This document shows, in pieces, positions 33,673 through 42,288 of a DNA stretch of 64,000 nt. The translations under genes and the position numbers were made by a program. Under the pieces are notes generated by a model. The model was not told where the DNA came from. It saw only the letters and a program-made list of their open reading frames with translations, and did no database searches. How positions within the stretch are numbered: the first letter of the stretch is position 1; each line of letters starts with the position of its first letter. Origin of the DNA: a bacterium (GTDB lineage Bacteria > SAR324 > XYD2-FULL-50-16); contig JAHJTV010000067.1 in the NCBI GenBank assembly GCA_018829445.1, positions 100,062 to 164,061 on the forward strand. The letters run 5' to 3'.

Positions 33673-35352
33673 TCAACTCTTTCGCAAGCTTTTTCCAGCT
33701 CTTTCCCCGGTAAATTCTCCCTCTTTTATGGACAGGCTTCCATTGACAATAAGGTGGGTTACACCGGTTGAGTATTTATGAGGATCCAAGTAGGTAGCAT
33801 TATCCTTGATCCTGTCCATGTCAATCGCGACGATATCAGCAAAATACCCCGCTTGCAGTTTCCCCCTGCCCGGCATATTGAACGTTTCTGCCGGTAAAGA
33901 TGTCATTGACCGGATCGCCATGGAAAGATCGATGATCTTTTCTTCCAGTACAAACTGCCTCAGTTTTCGAGGAAATGAACCGTAAGTCCTGGGGTGCGGT
34001 CTCGTCATATCTTTTGGCACTGTCCAGCCGTCTGAACCGGTAATGATAAAATCATTTGCCATGATATCCCTGACCACATTGATATCCTGATGGAAAAAGA
34101 CGCCCATGGGCGAATTGTCTTCACAGACCATATCCGCATAAGAATCTTCCGGGCTTCTGTTCTCTATCTCCGATATCTGGAGGATCGTTTTACCTTCATA
34201 TTCCTCTTTTTCCGGGTACATGGTGACCAGTGTCTTGTCAGGTCCAAGATAGGTGAAAACTTCTTTTATGGCTTTTCTGATCTCATTCTTCCCCTCCCTG
34301 GTTTTGTAGCTTTCTTTTACACCAACACTGGATCTGAATTGGTCGGGAAGTAAGATGGAAATGATAGTCGAACCGGCATTGTAGGGATATTGATCTGCAG
34401 TGACCCGTAACCCATCAGCCCTGGCTTTCTCAATCGGATTCAATACCAGAGAAGCGGGATGACCGTTGATGGGAGCAGCAATCTTCAAATGGGATATCTC
34501 AACCGGAATCCCAGACCTTTTACCGATTTCAATTGCTTCATTGATCGATTGCACAGCCATCACTTCTCCGGTATTGACATCAATGGCACCTGACTCATTT
34601 CTGACATGGGTGGCATATATTCCATTATATCGGTTGACGACCTTGCACAATTCAACAAGCTCATCCGTTGAAGCCAGTAACCCGGGAGCATATTCGAGTC
34701 CGGTGGAAAACCCGATGGCACCCTTTTGCATCTCCTCCTCAAGCCTCTTTTTAAATCGATCCAGTTGAGATCGACTCAACTCACGGGGCTGATCTGCACC
34801 GAACAGCTCTTCGCGGATCATGCCATGGGGTGCCAGGTGATATACGTTTGTGCCGAATCCAACGGAATCGGTAATGCCATACCACTCATCCATATCGGCA
34901 TAACCATATCCGCAATTTCCCGTAACCACGGTGGTAACACCCTGGCTTAAATAATTATAGTTCCCCTTCCAACTGGGCATCACATGAGCAAGATGGCGTT
35001 TCCATCCGGTTCGTCTGAACGTTAAATCACAGTGAGTATGGATATCAATAAATCCGGGCATTATAGCCAAACCTTCGGCGTTTAGGGTTTGATTGGCTTT
35101 TCCATTGATCTTTCCGATGAAGGTGATTTTATCACCCTTAACACCAATATCAACCACCGAAGGGTTTGAGTCCACGCCGTTAAAAACTGTCCCATTTTTG
35201 ATTACAATATCAAATGGATAATTATTCCCTGTTTCGCAACTTCCCAAGCTGATTGGAGCGATTGTGGACGCGGCCAGTAAGGCAGATTTGTTTAATGAAC
35301 TGTGCAGGAATCTTCGCCTGCTGATCTTTTTCTCCCCTTTTAAACTCCTCAT
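33673..35352 (-). CDS. N-acyl-D-amino-acid deacylase (amidohydrolase), Tat lipoprotein
   Basis: 559 residues. The N-terminus has a twin-arginine motif (SRRRFLHSS) and, after a hydrophobic stretch, a lipobox (LGSC), so it is probably exported folded and lipid-anchored. The mature part opens like dihydroorotase/D-aminoacylase enzymes (IVIKNGTVFNGVDSNPSVVD) and has the metal-binding GFIDIHTHCD plus later ISHLKIA and GSDGW motifs (metal His/Asp). D-aminoacylases release D-amino acids from N-acyl derivatives, and related enzymes act on dipeptides or cyclic imides. AGGGAG ahead of the ATG supports the start. Confidence 0.88.
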   Translation of the reverse strand: MRSLKGEKKISRRRFLHSSLNKSALLAASTIAPISLGSCETGNNYPFDIVIKNGTVFNGVDSNPSVVDIGVKGDKITFIGKINGKANQTLNAEGLAIMPGFIDIHTHCDLTFRRTGWKRHLAHVMPSWKGNYNYLSQGVTTVVTGNCGYGYADMDEWYGITDSVGFGTNVYHLAPHGMIREELFGADQPRELSRSQLDRFKKRLEEEMQKGAIGFSTGLEYAPGLLASTDELVELCKVVNRYNGIYATHVRNESGAIDVNTGEVMAVQSINEAIEIGKRSGIPVEISHLKIAAPINGHPASLVLNPIEKARADGLRVTADQYPYNAGSTIISILLPDQFRSSVGVKESYKTREGKNEIRKAIKEVFTYLGPDKTLVTMYPEKEEYEGKTILQISEIENRSPEDSYADMVCEDNSPMGVFFHQDINVVRDIMANDFIITGSDGWTVPKDMTRPHPRTYGSFPRKLRQFVLEEKIIDLSMAIRSMTSLPAETFNMPGRGKLQAGYFADIVAIDMDRIKDNATYLDPHKYSTGVTHLIVNGSLSIKEGEFTGERAGKSLRKS

Positions 35353-35667
35353 TTCGACTCCCTATGTCTTTTATTGCCTTCAATTCAGATTTCCATACTC
35401 TTTAGATTCTGACGGCGAGTACCATCCACCGGTAGAATTTCACTTAATGTTACGGGAACATCATCTGAAGATCTTGCCAGGATAAACGGGCTTTTTCAAG
35501 TAACAACTAATAAACTGATTCTATTTGCGAAAAAATTATTAAAAGAGGGACCGAAGGCTGAAAAAAATGGAACCCCCAATAGATAAAAGAAAGGAGTTAA
35601 GGATAGATTTGATGGGGGCAATCTCCGGAATAATTCAAATCAATTACCGGAGATCAAACCGATTGCA
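35353..35667. other. 315-bp intergenic region with a dyad
   Basis: No gene supported. ATCTCCGG (35621-35628) and CCGGAGAT (35647-35654) form an 8-bp inverted repeat 13 bp past the stop of the minus-strand NifX-family gene. Without a T-run it is only a weak terminator candidate. Confidence 0.45.
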
Positions 35668-36081
35668 CTAATGCGAACACGAATGGCCGTGATGATGTCC
35701 GCACGATTCATTATTGTTTTGGTGATCATGACCACTGCAGGCGTCTTGTGGGGTAAAACGGAGAAGACCTCTGCTTGTTAATATATCCAGATTCTCTTTG
35801 ATTGTGTCTGCTTCCGCACGAAACACTTTTACACCGGCTTCCATCAGCTTTTTGAGCGCGCCTGCGCCCATTCCTTTAACTATCACAATGTCGGGGATGT
35901 TTTCACCGAATGAACTCAAAGGATTGCATTGACCTGGTTCATGATCAATATTGGTGTTTTCATGTGGTTTTAACTCGCCTGATTCTTCGTCAAATACCAT
36001 AAAACAGGTGGCTGATCCAAAATGATCAGAAACCTGACTTTCCAAAGCTTTATCCATTTCAACCGGTAGACAGACTTTCAT
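35668..36081 (-). CDS. NifX/NifB-type cofactor-binding protein with His/Cys tail
   Basis: 137 residues from the ATG at 36079-36081, fixed by GGAGG 7 nt upstream. The fold is the dinitrogenase iron-molybdenum cofactor domain (MKVCLPVEMDKALESQVSDHFG, with the family's SxHFG-type motif, then VIVKGMGAGALKKLMEAGVKVF). In sulfate reducers and other anaerobes such small proteins accompany Fe-S/Mo cofactor or ParA-like genes and are not nitrogenase-specific. The C-terminus is a metal-rich tail (CSGHDHQNNN then CGHHHGHSCSH) that probably stores or delivers a metal. Immediately upstream is a DUF134 gene. Confidence 0.9.
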   Translation of the reverse strand: MKVCLPVEMDKALESQVSDHFGSATCFMVFDEESGELKPHENTNIDHEPGQCNPLSSFGENIPDIVIVKGMGAGALKKLMEAGVKVFRAEADTIKENLDILTSRGLLRFTPQDACSGHDHQNNNESCGHHHGHSCSH

Positions 36082-36119
36082 GTGTGCCCTCCTAAGCAAG
36101 TACAGGGACTACCTGGACT

Positions 36120-36470
36120 CTATTGTTTACAACCTGAATCGATATTGGCTTGACACTTATCACAACAACCCCCATCTCCCTTGCATTCAACCAGACCACC
36201 TTCCAGTCTGATGGCTTTACCTCGAACCAAGGCATCGGCTATTTTCTTATGAGCCGTCGCCAGGATTCTACCGACTGTCTGTCGTGAGACATTCATCTTT
36301 TTTGCCACCAATTCCTGGTATTTACCTTCTAAATCAGCCAACCGAATGGCTTCAACCTCATCCAACGTCAGTACTATCTCATCTAAGTCGCTCAGCTTGA
36401 CGCCAGCCGGTTTAAACCAGCAAACCTTGGGAACACCATTTACAGATCTGGGAGATTTGGGTCGAGTCAT
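36120..36470 (-). CDS. DUF134 (UPF0251) HTH protein
   Basis: 116 residues. PRSVNGVPKVCWFKPAG at the start and a sigma-70-region-4-like HTH (LTLDEVEAIRLADLEGKYQ, KMNVSRQTVGRILATAHKKI) are typical of DUF134. The tail has a cysteine cluster (CKGDGGCCDKCQANIDSGC), likely a metal site. The family is commonly next to NifX-type genes in anaerobes and is thought to regulate them, though proof is lacking. It starts 2 bp after the FmdB-like stop, so the three genes (FmdB-like, DUF134, NifX-like) form one operon. Confidence 0.9.
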   Translation of the reverse strand: MTRPKSPRSVNGVPKVCWFKPAGVKLSDLDEIVLTLDEVEAIRLADLEGKYQELVAKKMNVSRQTVGRILATAHKKIADALVRGKAIRLEGGLVECKGDGGCCDKCQANIDSGCKQ

Positions 36471-36472
36471 AA

Positions 36473-36724
36473 TTAAGCGAAATTATGTCCACAACAAGAC
36501 CCTGGACCCTGACAACCCGCATGTTCTGGAGAGCTACCACAGCAAGGAGCACAGGCTGCAGGCATGCTTGACTTTGAGACTCCGGACAAAGAAGAGGGAA
36601 CAGACAACAGTTTCTTAAGGTTATGGCTTCCACAAGACCTGCATTCTATAGTCTTACTGGAACCGGTAACTAAAATTTCACTATTTTCTCCACAATCGGA
36701 GCATTTAAACTCATATAACGGCAT
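36473..36724 (-). CDS. FmdB-type zinc-ribbon protein
   Basis: 83 residues from the ATG at 36722-36724 (AAGGA 6 nt upstream). MPLYEFKCSDCGENSEILV plus IECRSCGSHNLKKL gives two CxxC knuckles of the FmdB/CxxC_CXXC_SSSS zinc ribbon, a small domain linked to regulation of formamidase and other metal-related functions. A further cysteine-rich tail (CAPCCG, GCQGPGSCCG) adds about seven cysteines. First gene of the DUF134/NifX operon. Confidence 0.88.
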   Translation of the reverse strand: MPLYEFKCSDCGENSEILVTGSSKTIECRSCGSHNLKKLLSVPSSLSGVSKSSMPAACAPCCGSSPEHAGCQGPGSCCGHNFA

Positions 36725-36788
36725 TCGGAATCCTTGGGTAAATATATTAAAAATACTGGCATATCCATATTCTAGGCATAAGCTCAAA

Positions 36789-36995
36789 TCAAGTCAAGGC
36801 ATGAGCTGCCCCGGGTAGCTCGAAAGATTCTGTATCCTTTTTTTCAGACTGAGAAATATGTTTTAAGATGTGTCCCTTTGGGCAAATATAGTGATTCTTC
36901 TCGCCAACGTATTGAAACTTGTCTTTACAAAACGGCTTGTCGTCTTTTTTTCTCGCCTTTTCCATCTGCCTTGCCAAGGGAACAATTACAATTGA
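36789..36995 (-). pseudogene. IS1182-family transposase fragment
   Basis: Open frame reading IVPLARQMEKARKKDD, then FCKDKFQYVGEKNHYICPKGHIL. This is the conserved internal stretch of IS1182-like transposases (xPLxRxx...F.YD.E.D.YICPxGxxL). An in-frame stop lies shortly upstream, and the rest of the ~450-residue protein is missing on both sides. It is a degraded insertion-sequence remnant; no terminal inverted repeats were found. Confidence 0.62.
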
Positions 36996-37273
36996 GGTTT
37001 ATAACTGATTGAAATGCTTTGGCACATAGCTGAAGGCAGTTTGAACTTCACATTGAATCTTCCCGCTTCAAGCAGTACTATGATTGAAAACAGGTACTTT
37101 TTCTTCAGATACCATTCAATAGTGAAGCACTCTTCAATTCTGCGTCAATACCGGGGAAAAAAGGAATATTATTCAGGGAGATCAGTTTTTTATCATTTAG
37201 GTTTTGTCAAAGGGATAAATGACGGTTAAAAAGGATAAGTGGAATATTAATTTTTACAAATGGAGACAAACAG

Positions 37274-38194
37274 ATGAACACAATTGCCGAAGAGATAGCC
37301 AGAACAAAAGTTTCCGAACTGGATGAGATGCTGGGTAAAACGCTGAAAGTACTGGATGACGGATTTATTCGCGTTATTGATTATATGGGCTCGGACTCAT
37401 CCATTGTCCAGGCAGCAAGGGTCTCATATGGAGCCGGAACCAAAAAGGTAAGCCAGGACAGGGGACTGATTCGGTATTTGCTGAGGAATCGCCATACAAC
37501 TCCCTTTGAGATGTGTGAATTGAAGCTGCACATCAGGGTTCCCATGGATTGCTGGAGACAGTGGATTCGTCATCGCACGGCAAACGTCAACGAGTATTCA
37601 ACCCGCTATTCCATCGCCATCGACGCCATGCGAACCACCAAGCCGGATGAGTGGCGCTTACAATCTTCCGATAACAAACAGGGCAGTCTCGGTTTTATAG
37701 ATAAAAAAGCCGGTGTTGAGCTGTCTGACAGCGAACGGGATTTCCACAATTATTGTCGGCGGGAATATGAAAGCAGGTTGGATAAAGGAATCGCCAGGGA
37801 ACAGGCCAGAAAGGATCTACCGCTGTCGACCTACACGGAAGCCTACTGGAAAATCGATCTTCACAACCTGATTCACTTTTTATCCCTGCGCATGGATTCA
37901 CATGCTCAATATGAGATCAGGGAATACGCAACAGTGATAGGAGAGCAGATCGTATCAAAATGGGTTCCCCTGACCTGGGAGGCGTTTTTGGATTATCGGG
38001 TGAATTCCATGAGTCTCTCCGGCCCGGAAATCAAACTGGTCTCCATCCTGGCAAAAGGAGATACCAACAGAGCCATCGAAGTGGCAAAAGAGATGAAGTG
38101 GTTAACCGAATCCGATACCGGGCTAAAACCCAGCCGTGAAGCAATCGAACTGCTGGCAAAGCTGGAGAAGCTTGATATTGTGGCTCCCTGGTAG
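37274..38194 (+). CDS. thyX: FAD-dependent thymidylate synthase
   Basis: 306 residues. Makes dTMP from dUMP with methylene-tetrahydrofolate and reduced FAD. The ThyX signature is seen as RHRTANVNEYSTRYS (RHR-x7-S), preceded by TTPFEMCELKLHIRVPM. The C-terminal ASP-rich part (DLHNLIHFLSLRMDSHAQYEIREY) matches the family's active-site helix. At 306 residues it is longer than the ~230-residue T. maritima form but typical of the long subgroup. GGAGA about 9 nt before the ATG supports the start. No thyA in the window. Confidence 0.95.
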   Translation: MNTIAEEIARTKVSELDEMLGKTLKVLDDGFIRVIDYMGSDSSIVQAARVSYGAGTKKVSQDRGLIRYLLRNRHTTPFEMCELKLHIRVPMDCWRQWIRHRTANVNEYSTRYSIAIDAMRTTKPDEWRLQSSDNKQGSLGFIDKKAGVELSDSERDFHNYCRREYESRLDKGIAREQARKDLPLSTYTEAYWKIDLHNLIHFLSLRMDSHAQYEIREYATVIGEQIVSKWVPLTWEAFLDYRVNSMSLSGPEIKLVSILAKGDTNRAIEVAKEMKWLTESDTGLKPSREAIELLAKLEKLDIVAPW

Positions 38195-38200
38195 GGAGAT

Positions 38201-39358
38201 TTAAATTTTCATCCCCATCAGATATTTGAGATAAGATTTTATCGTAGGGAGTATTCCAAAGCGATTAAACATCATCTCTCGGTACATTTGAGTGCTGGTT
38301 TTTTTTGGGATTTTTAGCTGCTCTTTCTTCCGCAGTGAAATGGCGGAGCTGGGGCAGTTGGGGACGCAAATGCCACAGCCGATACATCGATCCTTATTGA
38401 CCCTCATCTCGCCTGAATCCATTAAGATCGCCTGCATCGGACAAATCTCCACGCATTCTTCGCAATCACTACACTCTTCTGTCTTGATCTTTGCCTGATA
38501 ATTGGATTGTACGATCTGTCCCGGTTTTTCAAGTAATCGCAGTGCCATCAGAGCTCCACAGCACTCGGCACAACAGCAGCAGATAAAACCCGGATTTTGA
38601 GAATTCTGTGGCTGCAGAACCAGATTTTCCTGTTCCGCGCGGTTTAATGCATCCAGGGCCTCATCGTTGGTGAGAACGCGTCCGATTCCCCTGCTCAGCA
38701 CAAACCGGGCAGCGTCCCCGAACACCAGACATCTCTCCATCAGGTCTGTTCGGCTGCAGGCAATGTCCCGGGCACGTTGGGATTGTTCACAGACACAATT
38801 GATGACGACAATCTTATCTTTGTAATTGGCTACATAGCTGCGAATACTGTCATAGGGCTCAATGGCAACTTCCGGGGTAACCGCTGTTGAGATGGGAATT
38901 GTCCGCAGTTGGGCTTTCTTCTCACCAAACAGATGATGATGGAAGGATTCCTCCATTAACTTCTCCGCATTCTCAGCGAAGGGTCTGGTGATGATGTCAA
39001 CCTGGTTTTCAAAAAAACCGATGGCAAAAGGAGCCAGGCTGAAATAGTTTTTTTTACCGTGGGTTTCATAAATCCCCTTGCCTAAAATTGCTCCCTTGTC
39101 AACCAATCCGTCGAGGATCTCTTTCAATTCATCCGCCTGCAGTTTGATGCCATTGCGATGAACCCGCTTTTGAATACGTTGCAGTGACTCCGGCAGAAGA
39201 CTGAGGTGAATGGCAATTTCCGCCTCCTTCGGTGTAAACAGTAATTTCAAAAGCTTGATTTCAGTTCCGGATTCTGTCCGGGGATAAGGAACCGGAAATT
39301 TGTCTATCTCCTGTTGCAACCGTCGATAAATCTCTTCTGTTGGCATAACAGTTTCCAT
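38201..39358 (-). CDS. Ferredoxin-type protein with N-terminal winged-helix-like domain
   Basis: About 385 residues. The first ~110 (TPKEAEIAIHLSLLPESLQR, GIKLQADELKEILDGLVDKGAIL) resemble a winged-helix domain. A middle region has cysteine clusters (INCVCEQSQRARDIACSRTD, and GFICCCCAECCGALMAL). The C-terminus has two [4Fe-4S] ferredoxin motifs (CSDCEECVEICP and CIGCGICVPNCP). Electron-transfer proteins of this shape occur widely in anaerobes next to acyl-CoA or aldehyde oxidoreductase genes; the exact role is unknown. Starts considered: TTG 39364, ATG 39358, ATG 39346; I use 39358. Convergent with thyX, 6 bp apart. Confidence 0.8.
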   Translation of the reverse strand: METVMPTEEIYRRLQQEIDKFPVPYPRTESGTEIKLLKLLFTPKEAEIAIHLSLLPESLQRIQKRVHRNGIKLQADELKEILDGLVDKGAILGKGIYETHGKKNYFSLAPFAIGFFENQVDIITRPFAENAEKLMEESFHHHLFGEKKAQLRTIPISTAVTPEVAIEPYDSIRSYVANYKDKIVVINCVCEQSQRARDIACSRTDLMERCLVFGDAARFVLSRGIGRVLTNDEALDALNRAEQENLVLQPQNSQNPGFICCCCAECCGALMALRLLEKPGQIVQSNYQAKIKTEECSDCEECVEICPMQAILMDSGEMRVNKDRCIGCGICVPNCPSSAISLRKKEQLKIPKKTSTQMYREMMFNRFGILPTIKSYLKYLMGMKI

Positions 39359-39400
39359 GGGCAAGTCAAAGTGGGGCTAATTATCCGGAATCGAAATAAT

Positions 39401-39463
39401 GTAGGGTGGATCATGAGAAGCGAAACTTGCAGCTTCGAACGAAGCGACGGATCCACCATTTTG
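39401..39463. repeat. Dispersed repeat, GGTGGATC family, copy 1
   Basis: GGTGGATC (39405-39412) at the left and GGATCCACC (39449-39457) at the right enclose about 36 bp containing GAAGCGA / CGAAGCGAC halves. The same frame, shorter in the middle, recurs at 52927-52963, and a degenerate half at 43459-43482. Confidence 0.68.
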
Positions 39464-39503
39464 TATCATGACACAGCCTGGAACAGGATCCACCGGAATT
39501 GAA

Positions 39504-40286
39504 CTATTTATCCTGAAACTCGGGATTACGTTTCTCTATGAAAGCGGTTACTCCCTCAGTTTTATCAGCGGTTTCACAGAGATCCCCAAAGAGCTTGCCT
39601 TCCAAAGCCAATCCTTCCTTAAAGCCCAACTCCATCCCTTCATTGACGGCTTTCAAGGCGGCTTTAACATTCATACGACTTTTAGTGGCGATGGTTTTCG
39701 CCAGTTTTGAAGCTTCTTCCAAGACAGTTCCAGCGGGGACTGCCCGATTGACCAACCCATATTCGGCAGCCTGGGTGCCTGAAATAAAATTACCGGAAAG
39801 GATGAGTTCCAATGCCCTGCCTTTTCCGATTAAACGTGGTGTTCTTTGAGTTCCGCCATAACCGGGAATAATACCCAGTTTGATTTCCGGTAACCCCAAC
39901 AGCGCATCTTCATTGGCAAGTCTGATATGACAAGCCAGCGCATACTCCATACCGCCACCCAGGCAGAATCCGTTAATGGCAGCTATAAAAGGTTTATCGG
40001 ATTCCTCAATCAGGTTGGTGAGTCCTTGTCCGTAAGAAAGGAACTCAGTGGCCAGCTCCTTCTCTTTGAGGTCGGTAAACTCGGTAATATCAGCACCTGC
40101 AATAAACGCTTTATCCCCGGCTCCGGTGAGAATGACAACCCTGACAGCATCGTCATCCAATGCCTGCCTGACAGCGTTTTCGATATCCTTCAATACCGGG
40201 GCGCTTAAGGCGTTGACAGGGGGATTGTCGATGGTCATTATGGCAATGCCATCCGAAACGGCATATGAACACTTCTTATCTGACAT
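39504..40286 (-). CDS. Enoyl-CoA hydratase/crotonase family protein
   Basis: 260 residues, usual crotonase length. Oxyanion-hole segments are AGDKAFIAGADITEF and INGFCLGGGMEYALACHI, and the catalytic Glu region is PEIKLGIIPGYGGTQR (E and the later acid in the GYGGTQRL-type motif). It hydrates trans-2-enoyl-CoA in beta-oxidation or a similar pathway; the closest match in pattern is the short-chain ECH type. AAGGATACTC ahead of the ATG supports the start. It could work with the acyl-CoA dehydrogenase at 10773, but they are not linked. Confidence 0.94.
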   Translation of the reverse strand: MSDKKCSYAVSDGIAIMTIDNPPVNALSAPVLKDIENAVRQALDDDAVRVVILTGAGDKAFIAGADITEFTDLKEKELATEFLSYGQGLTNLIEESDKPFIAAINGFCLGGGMEYALACHIRLANEDALLGLPEIKLGIIPGYGGTQRTPRLIGKGRALELILSGNFISGTQAAEYGLVNRAVPAGTVLEEASKLAKTIATKSRMNVKAALKAVNEGMELGFKEGLALEGKLFGDLCETADKTEGVTAFIEKRNPEFQDK

Positions 40287-40696
40287 GAGTATCCTTTATT
40301 TTGAATTGACGGTTAAATCCAATTGTCCGGTGTTTTGATTATGGCCGGTTTATGATTGGAGAGTGTTTTTAAATAATCTTTTACTTCATCGGAAATTGGC
40401 AAAATCCAATACATTAATAACATCGTAGAGAATTCACAAAAGAGATGTCAAACAGATTACTGTGAGATTCAAGGCTGTCGCATATATAAATCCTGTGAAT
40501 CCAGTATCTTTACGTTGTTTCCTTATTAGCTGGGAATCGTATTAAAACTGAAGGGTGAATCAGAAGACAGCCAAACCATGTATGTCCGTGTTCCCCTCTC
40601 TTTCGCGATACCACTGTGCGGGATCTGGCAGATGTATACAAAGAACAACAATGCTGCTACATACATAGAAGGTAAAGAACAAGAAAAACAACTATT
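40287..40696. other. 410-bp intergenic region between divergent genes
   Basis: Promoter space for the enoyl-CoA hydratase and NUDIX genes. Short open frames here lack ribosome sites and recognisable sequence. No strong dyad or riboswitch-like fold was found. Confidence 0.5.
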
Positions 40697-41275
40697 ATGA
40701 GAGAACGTGTGAATCAACTGATTAACTTTTGTACCCAATGCGGATCACCTGTCGACCATGTCATACCCAAGGATGACGACCGTTTGCGCTTTGTCTGTAA
40801 AAACTGTGGATATATTCATTATCTGAATCCCAAAATCGTGGTGGGGAGCATCCCCATCTGGGAAGATAAAATACTCCTGGTTAAAAGATCCATTGACCCC
40901 TGTTATGGCAAATGGACCTTGCCGGCCGGATACCTGGAAAACGGAGAGTCCGTAAAGGACGGTGCCAGGCGGGAAACAAGGGAGGAGGCAAATGCCACCC
41001 TGGGAGAGATGCATAATTTCGGACTGTTCAACCTGACGCAGATAAACCAGATCTACTTCATGTTCTACAGCGAATTGTTAAAAACTGACTTCAGCGCAGG
41101 ACATGAAAGCCTTGAAGCAAGCCTGTTTAAAGAGGAGGAGATCCCCTGGGATGAGATAGCTTTTAAGGTTATCCGCCACACTCTCGAGCTGTTCTTCAAA
41201 GACAGGGCGTCTCAAAGCTACTCCTTCCACATGGAAAACCTCTACTTTGACCGCTCCTGGAAAGATAGAACCTAG
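40697..41275 (+). CDS. NUDIX hydrolase with N-terminal zinc ribbon
   Basis: 192 residues. A CxxC...CxxC ribbon (NFCTQCGSP and VCKNCGYI) leads into a NUDIX domain whose box is GYLENGESVKDGARRETREEANA (G-x5-E-x7-RE-x2-EE). This is the layout of NADH pyrophosphatase-like proteins (NudC shape, without its SQPWPFPxS specificity motif that I can see), so the substrate may be another nucleoside diphosphate derivative. The stop lies 1 bp before a giant hairpin. Confidence 0.9.
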   Translation: MRERVNQLINFCTQCGSPVDHVIPKDDDRLRFVCKNCGYIHYLNPKIVVGSIPIWEDKILLVKRSIDPCYGKWTLPAGYLENGESVKDGARRETREEANATLGEMHNFGLFNLTQINQIYFMFYSELLKTDFSAGHESLEASLFKEEEIPWDEIAFKVIRHTLELFFKDRASQSYSFHMENLYFDRSWKDRT

Positions 41276-41276
41276 C

Positions 41277-41348
41277 CCCAAAGGGGTCAAGTCTTGTTTT
41301 GTTGCTTCTTATTGAAGAAGCAACAAAACAAGACTTGACCCCTTTGGG
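41277..41348. repeat. 34-bp-arm perfect inverted repeat (bidirectional terminator/REP-like element)
   Basis: Arms 41277-41310 and 41315-41348 are perfectly complementary over 34 bp around a 4-nt loop (ATTG). It fills the space between two convergent stop codons (41275 and 41350). The arm start CCCAAAGGGGTCAAGTCTTG resembles the GGGGTCA-type REP motifs linked to RAYT transposases, and a lone TGACCCCTTT lies at 42188-42197. It may end transcription in both directions. Confidence 0.85.
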
Positions 41349-41349
41349 A

Positions 41350-41976
41350 TTATTTGGTTCCAAAGATCTTATCGCCGGCGTCGCCCAGACCGGGAAGAAT
41401 GTAACCGATGTCATTCAGTTTTTCGTCTATACTGGCAACATAAATATCCACATCGGGATATTTCTCTTCGACTTTTTTGATTCCCTCGGGGGCGGCGACA
41501 ATAAACAATCCTTTTATTTTTTTACACCCTGCCCGTTTGAGAAGGTCTATCGTTGCCAGCAATGATCCCCCGGTGGCCAGCATAGGATCAAGGATTAATG
41601 CGGTGCGTTGTTTGATATTACTGGTGAGTTTGACGTAATACTGCACCGGCTCCAGTGTCTCTTCATTTCTATAAAGACCGACCACGCTTACTTTTGCCGA
41701 TGGAATCATATCGATCACACCGTTCATCATCCCCAACCCGGCGCGTAAAACCGGAACAATCGTAATTTTCTTGCCCTTGATAAATTCAACATCAACATCT
41801 CCCGCCCATCCCTTAATGGTTTGAACCTCCGTTTCAAGATCCTTGGTTGCCTCGTATGTCAACAGACGGGCGATTTCTGATGACAGATCCCTGAAGTCCT
41901 TGGTCGATTGATTCTTTTTTCTCATCAATCCCAGTTTATGTTTAATTAAAGGATGGTCAGCTACGTATGTGGTCAC
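41350..41976 (-). CDS. upp: Uracil phosphoribosyltransferase
   Basis: 208 residues, the normal length. Salvages uracil to UMP using PRPP. Motifs: VPVLRAGLGMMNGVIDMIPSA near the middle, the PRPP loop region ALILDPMLATGGSLLATIDLL, and the C-terminal uracil-binding YILPGLGDAGDKIFGT. The start is a GTG at 41974-41976 with GGGGG 5 nt upstream. Convergent with the NUDIX gene. Confidence 0.97.
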   Translation of the reverse strand: MTTYVADHPLIKHKLGLMRKKNQSTKDFRDLSSEIARLLTYEATKDLETEVQTIKGWAGDVDVEFIKGKKITIVPVLRAGLGMMNGVIDMIPSAKVSVVGLYRNEETLEPVQYYVKLTSNIKQRTALILDPMLATGGSLLATIDLLKRAGCKKIKGLFIVAAPEGIKKVEEKYPDVDIYVASIDEKLNDIGYILPGLGDAGDKIFGTK

Positions 41977-42288
41977 AATTACCCCCTTGCCTGGTTATGG
42001 TAGAAATTCTTGATAAATACATATTGATGAATAAACCGGATGCTTTTTCATGTTTAATAGATCAATCATACTGCCGGCAGCTTTCAATTGTCAATGAAAC
42101 GGCCACACCAAACAAAGCAATGGTGTGAATATTCAAGTAATACTTGGGAATAATCCGGGGGATATTCGGATATGGTCTGCACATCAGCTGACCCCTTTAG
42201 GATGGTTGCTTAAAATGGATAAAAAACGTAGGGTAAAAGGAAAGCAGGGGGTTACGAATATTCATGGAGTGACTGGAGATCGGGTATC
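41977..42288. other. 312-bp intergenic region
   Basis: Contains promoter space for upp and for the tsaB operon. The only motif noted is TGACCCCTTT at 42188-42197, half of the RAYT/REP-like element at 41277-41348. No ORF supported. Confidence 0.5.

Noticed and set aside
37014..37229. 71-residue plus-strand frame before thyX
   Set aside because: No ribosome site and aromatic/Ser-rich random-looking composition; more likely decayed sequence beside the IS relic.
40526..40738. 70-residue minus-strand frame between enoyl-CoA hydratase and NUDIX genes
   Set aside because: No ribosome site, runs into the NUDIX start, no recognisable motif.
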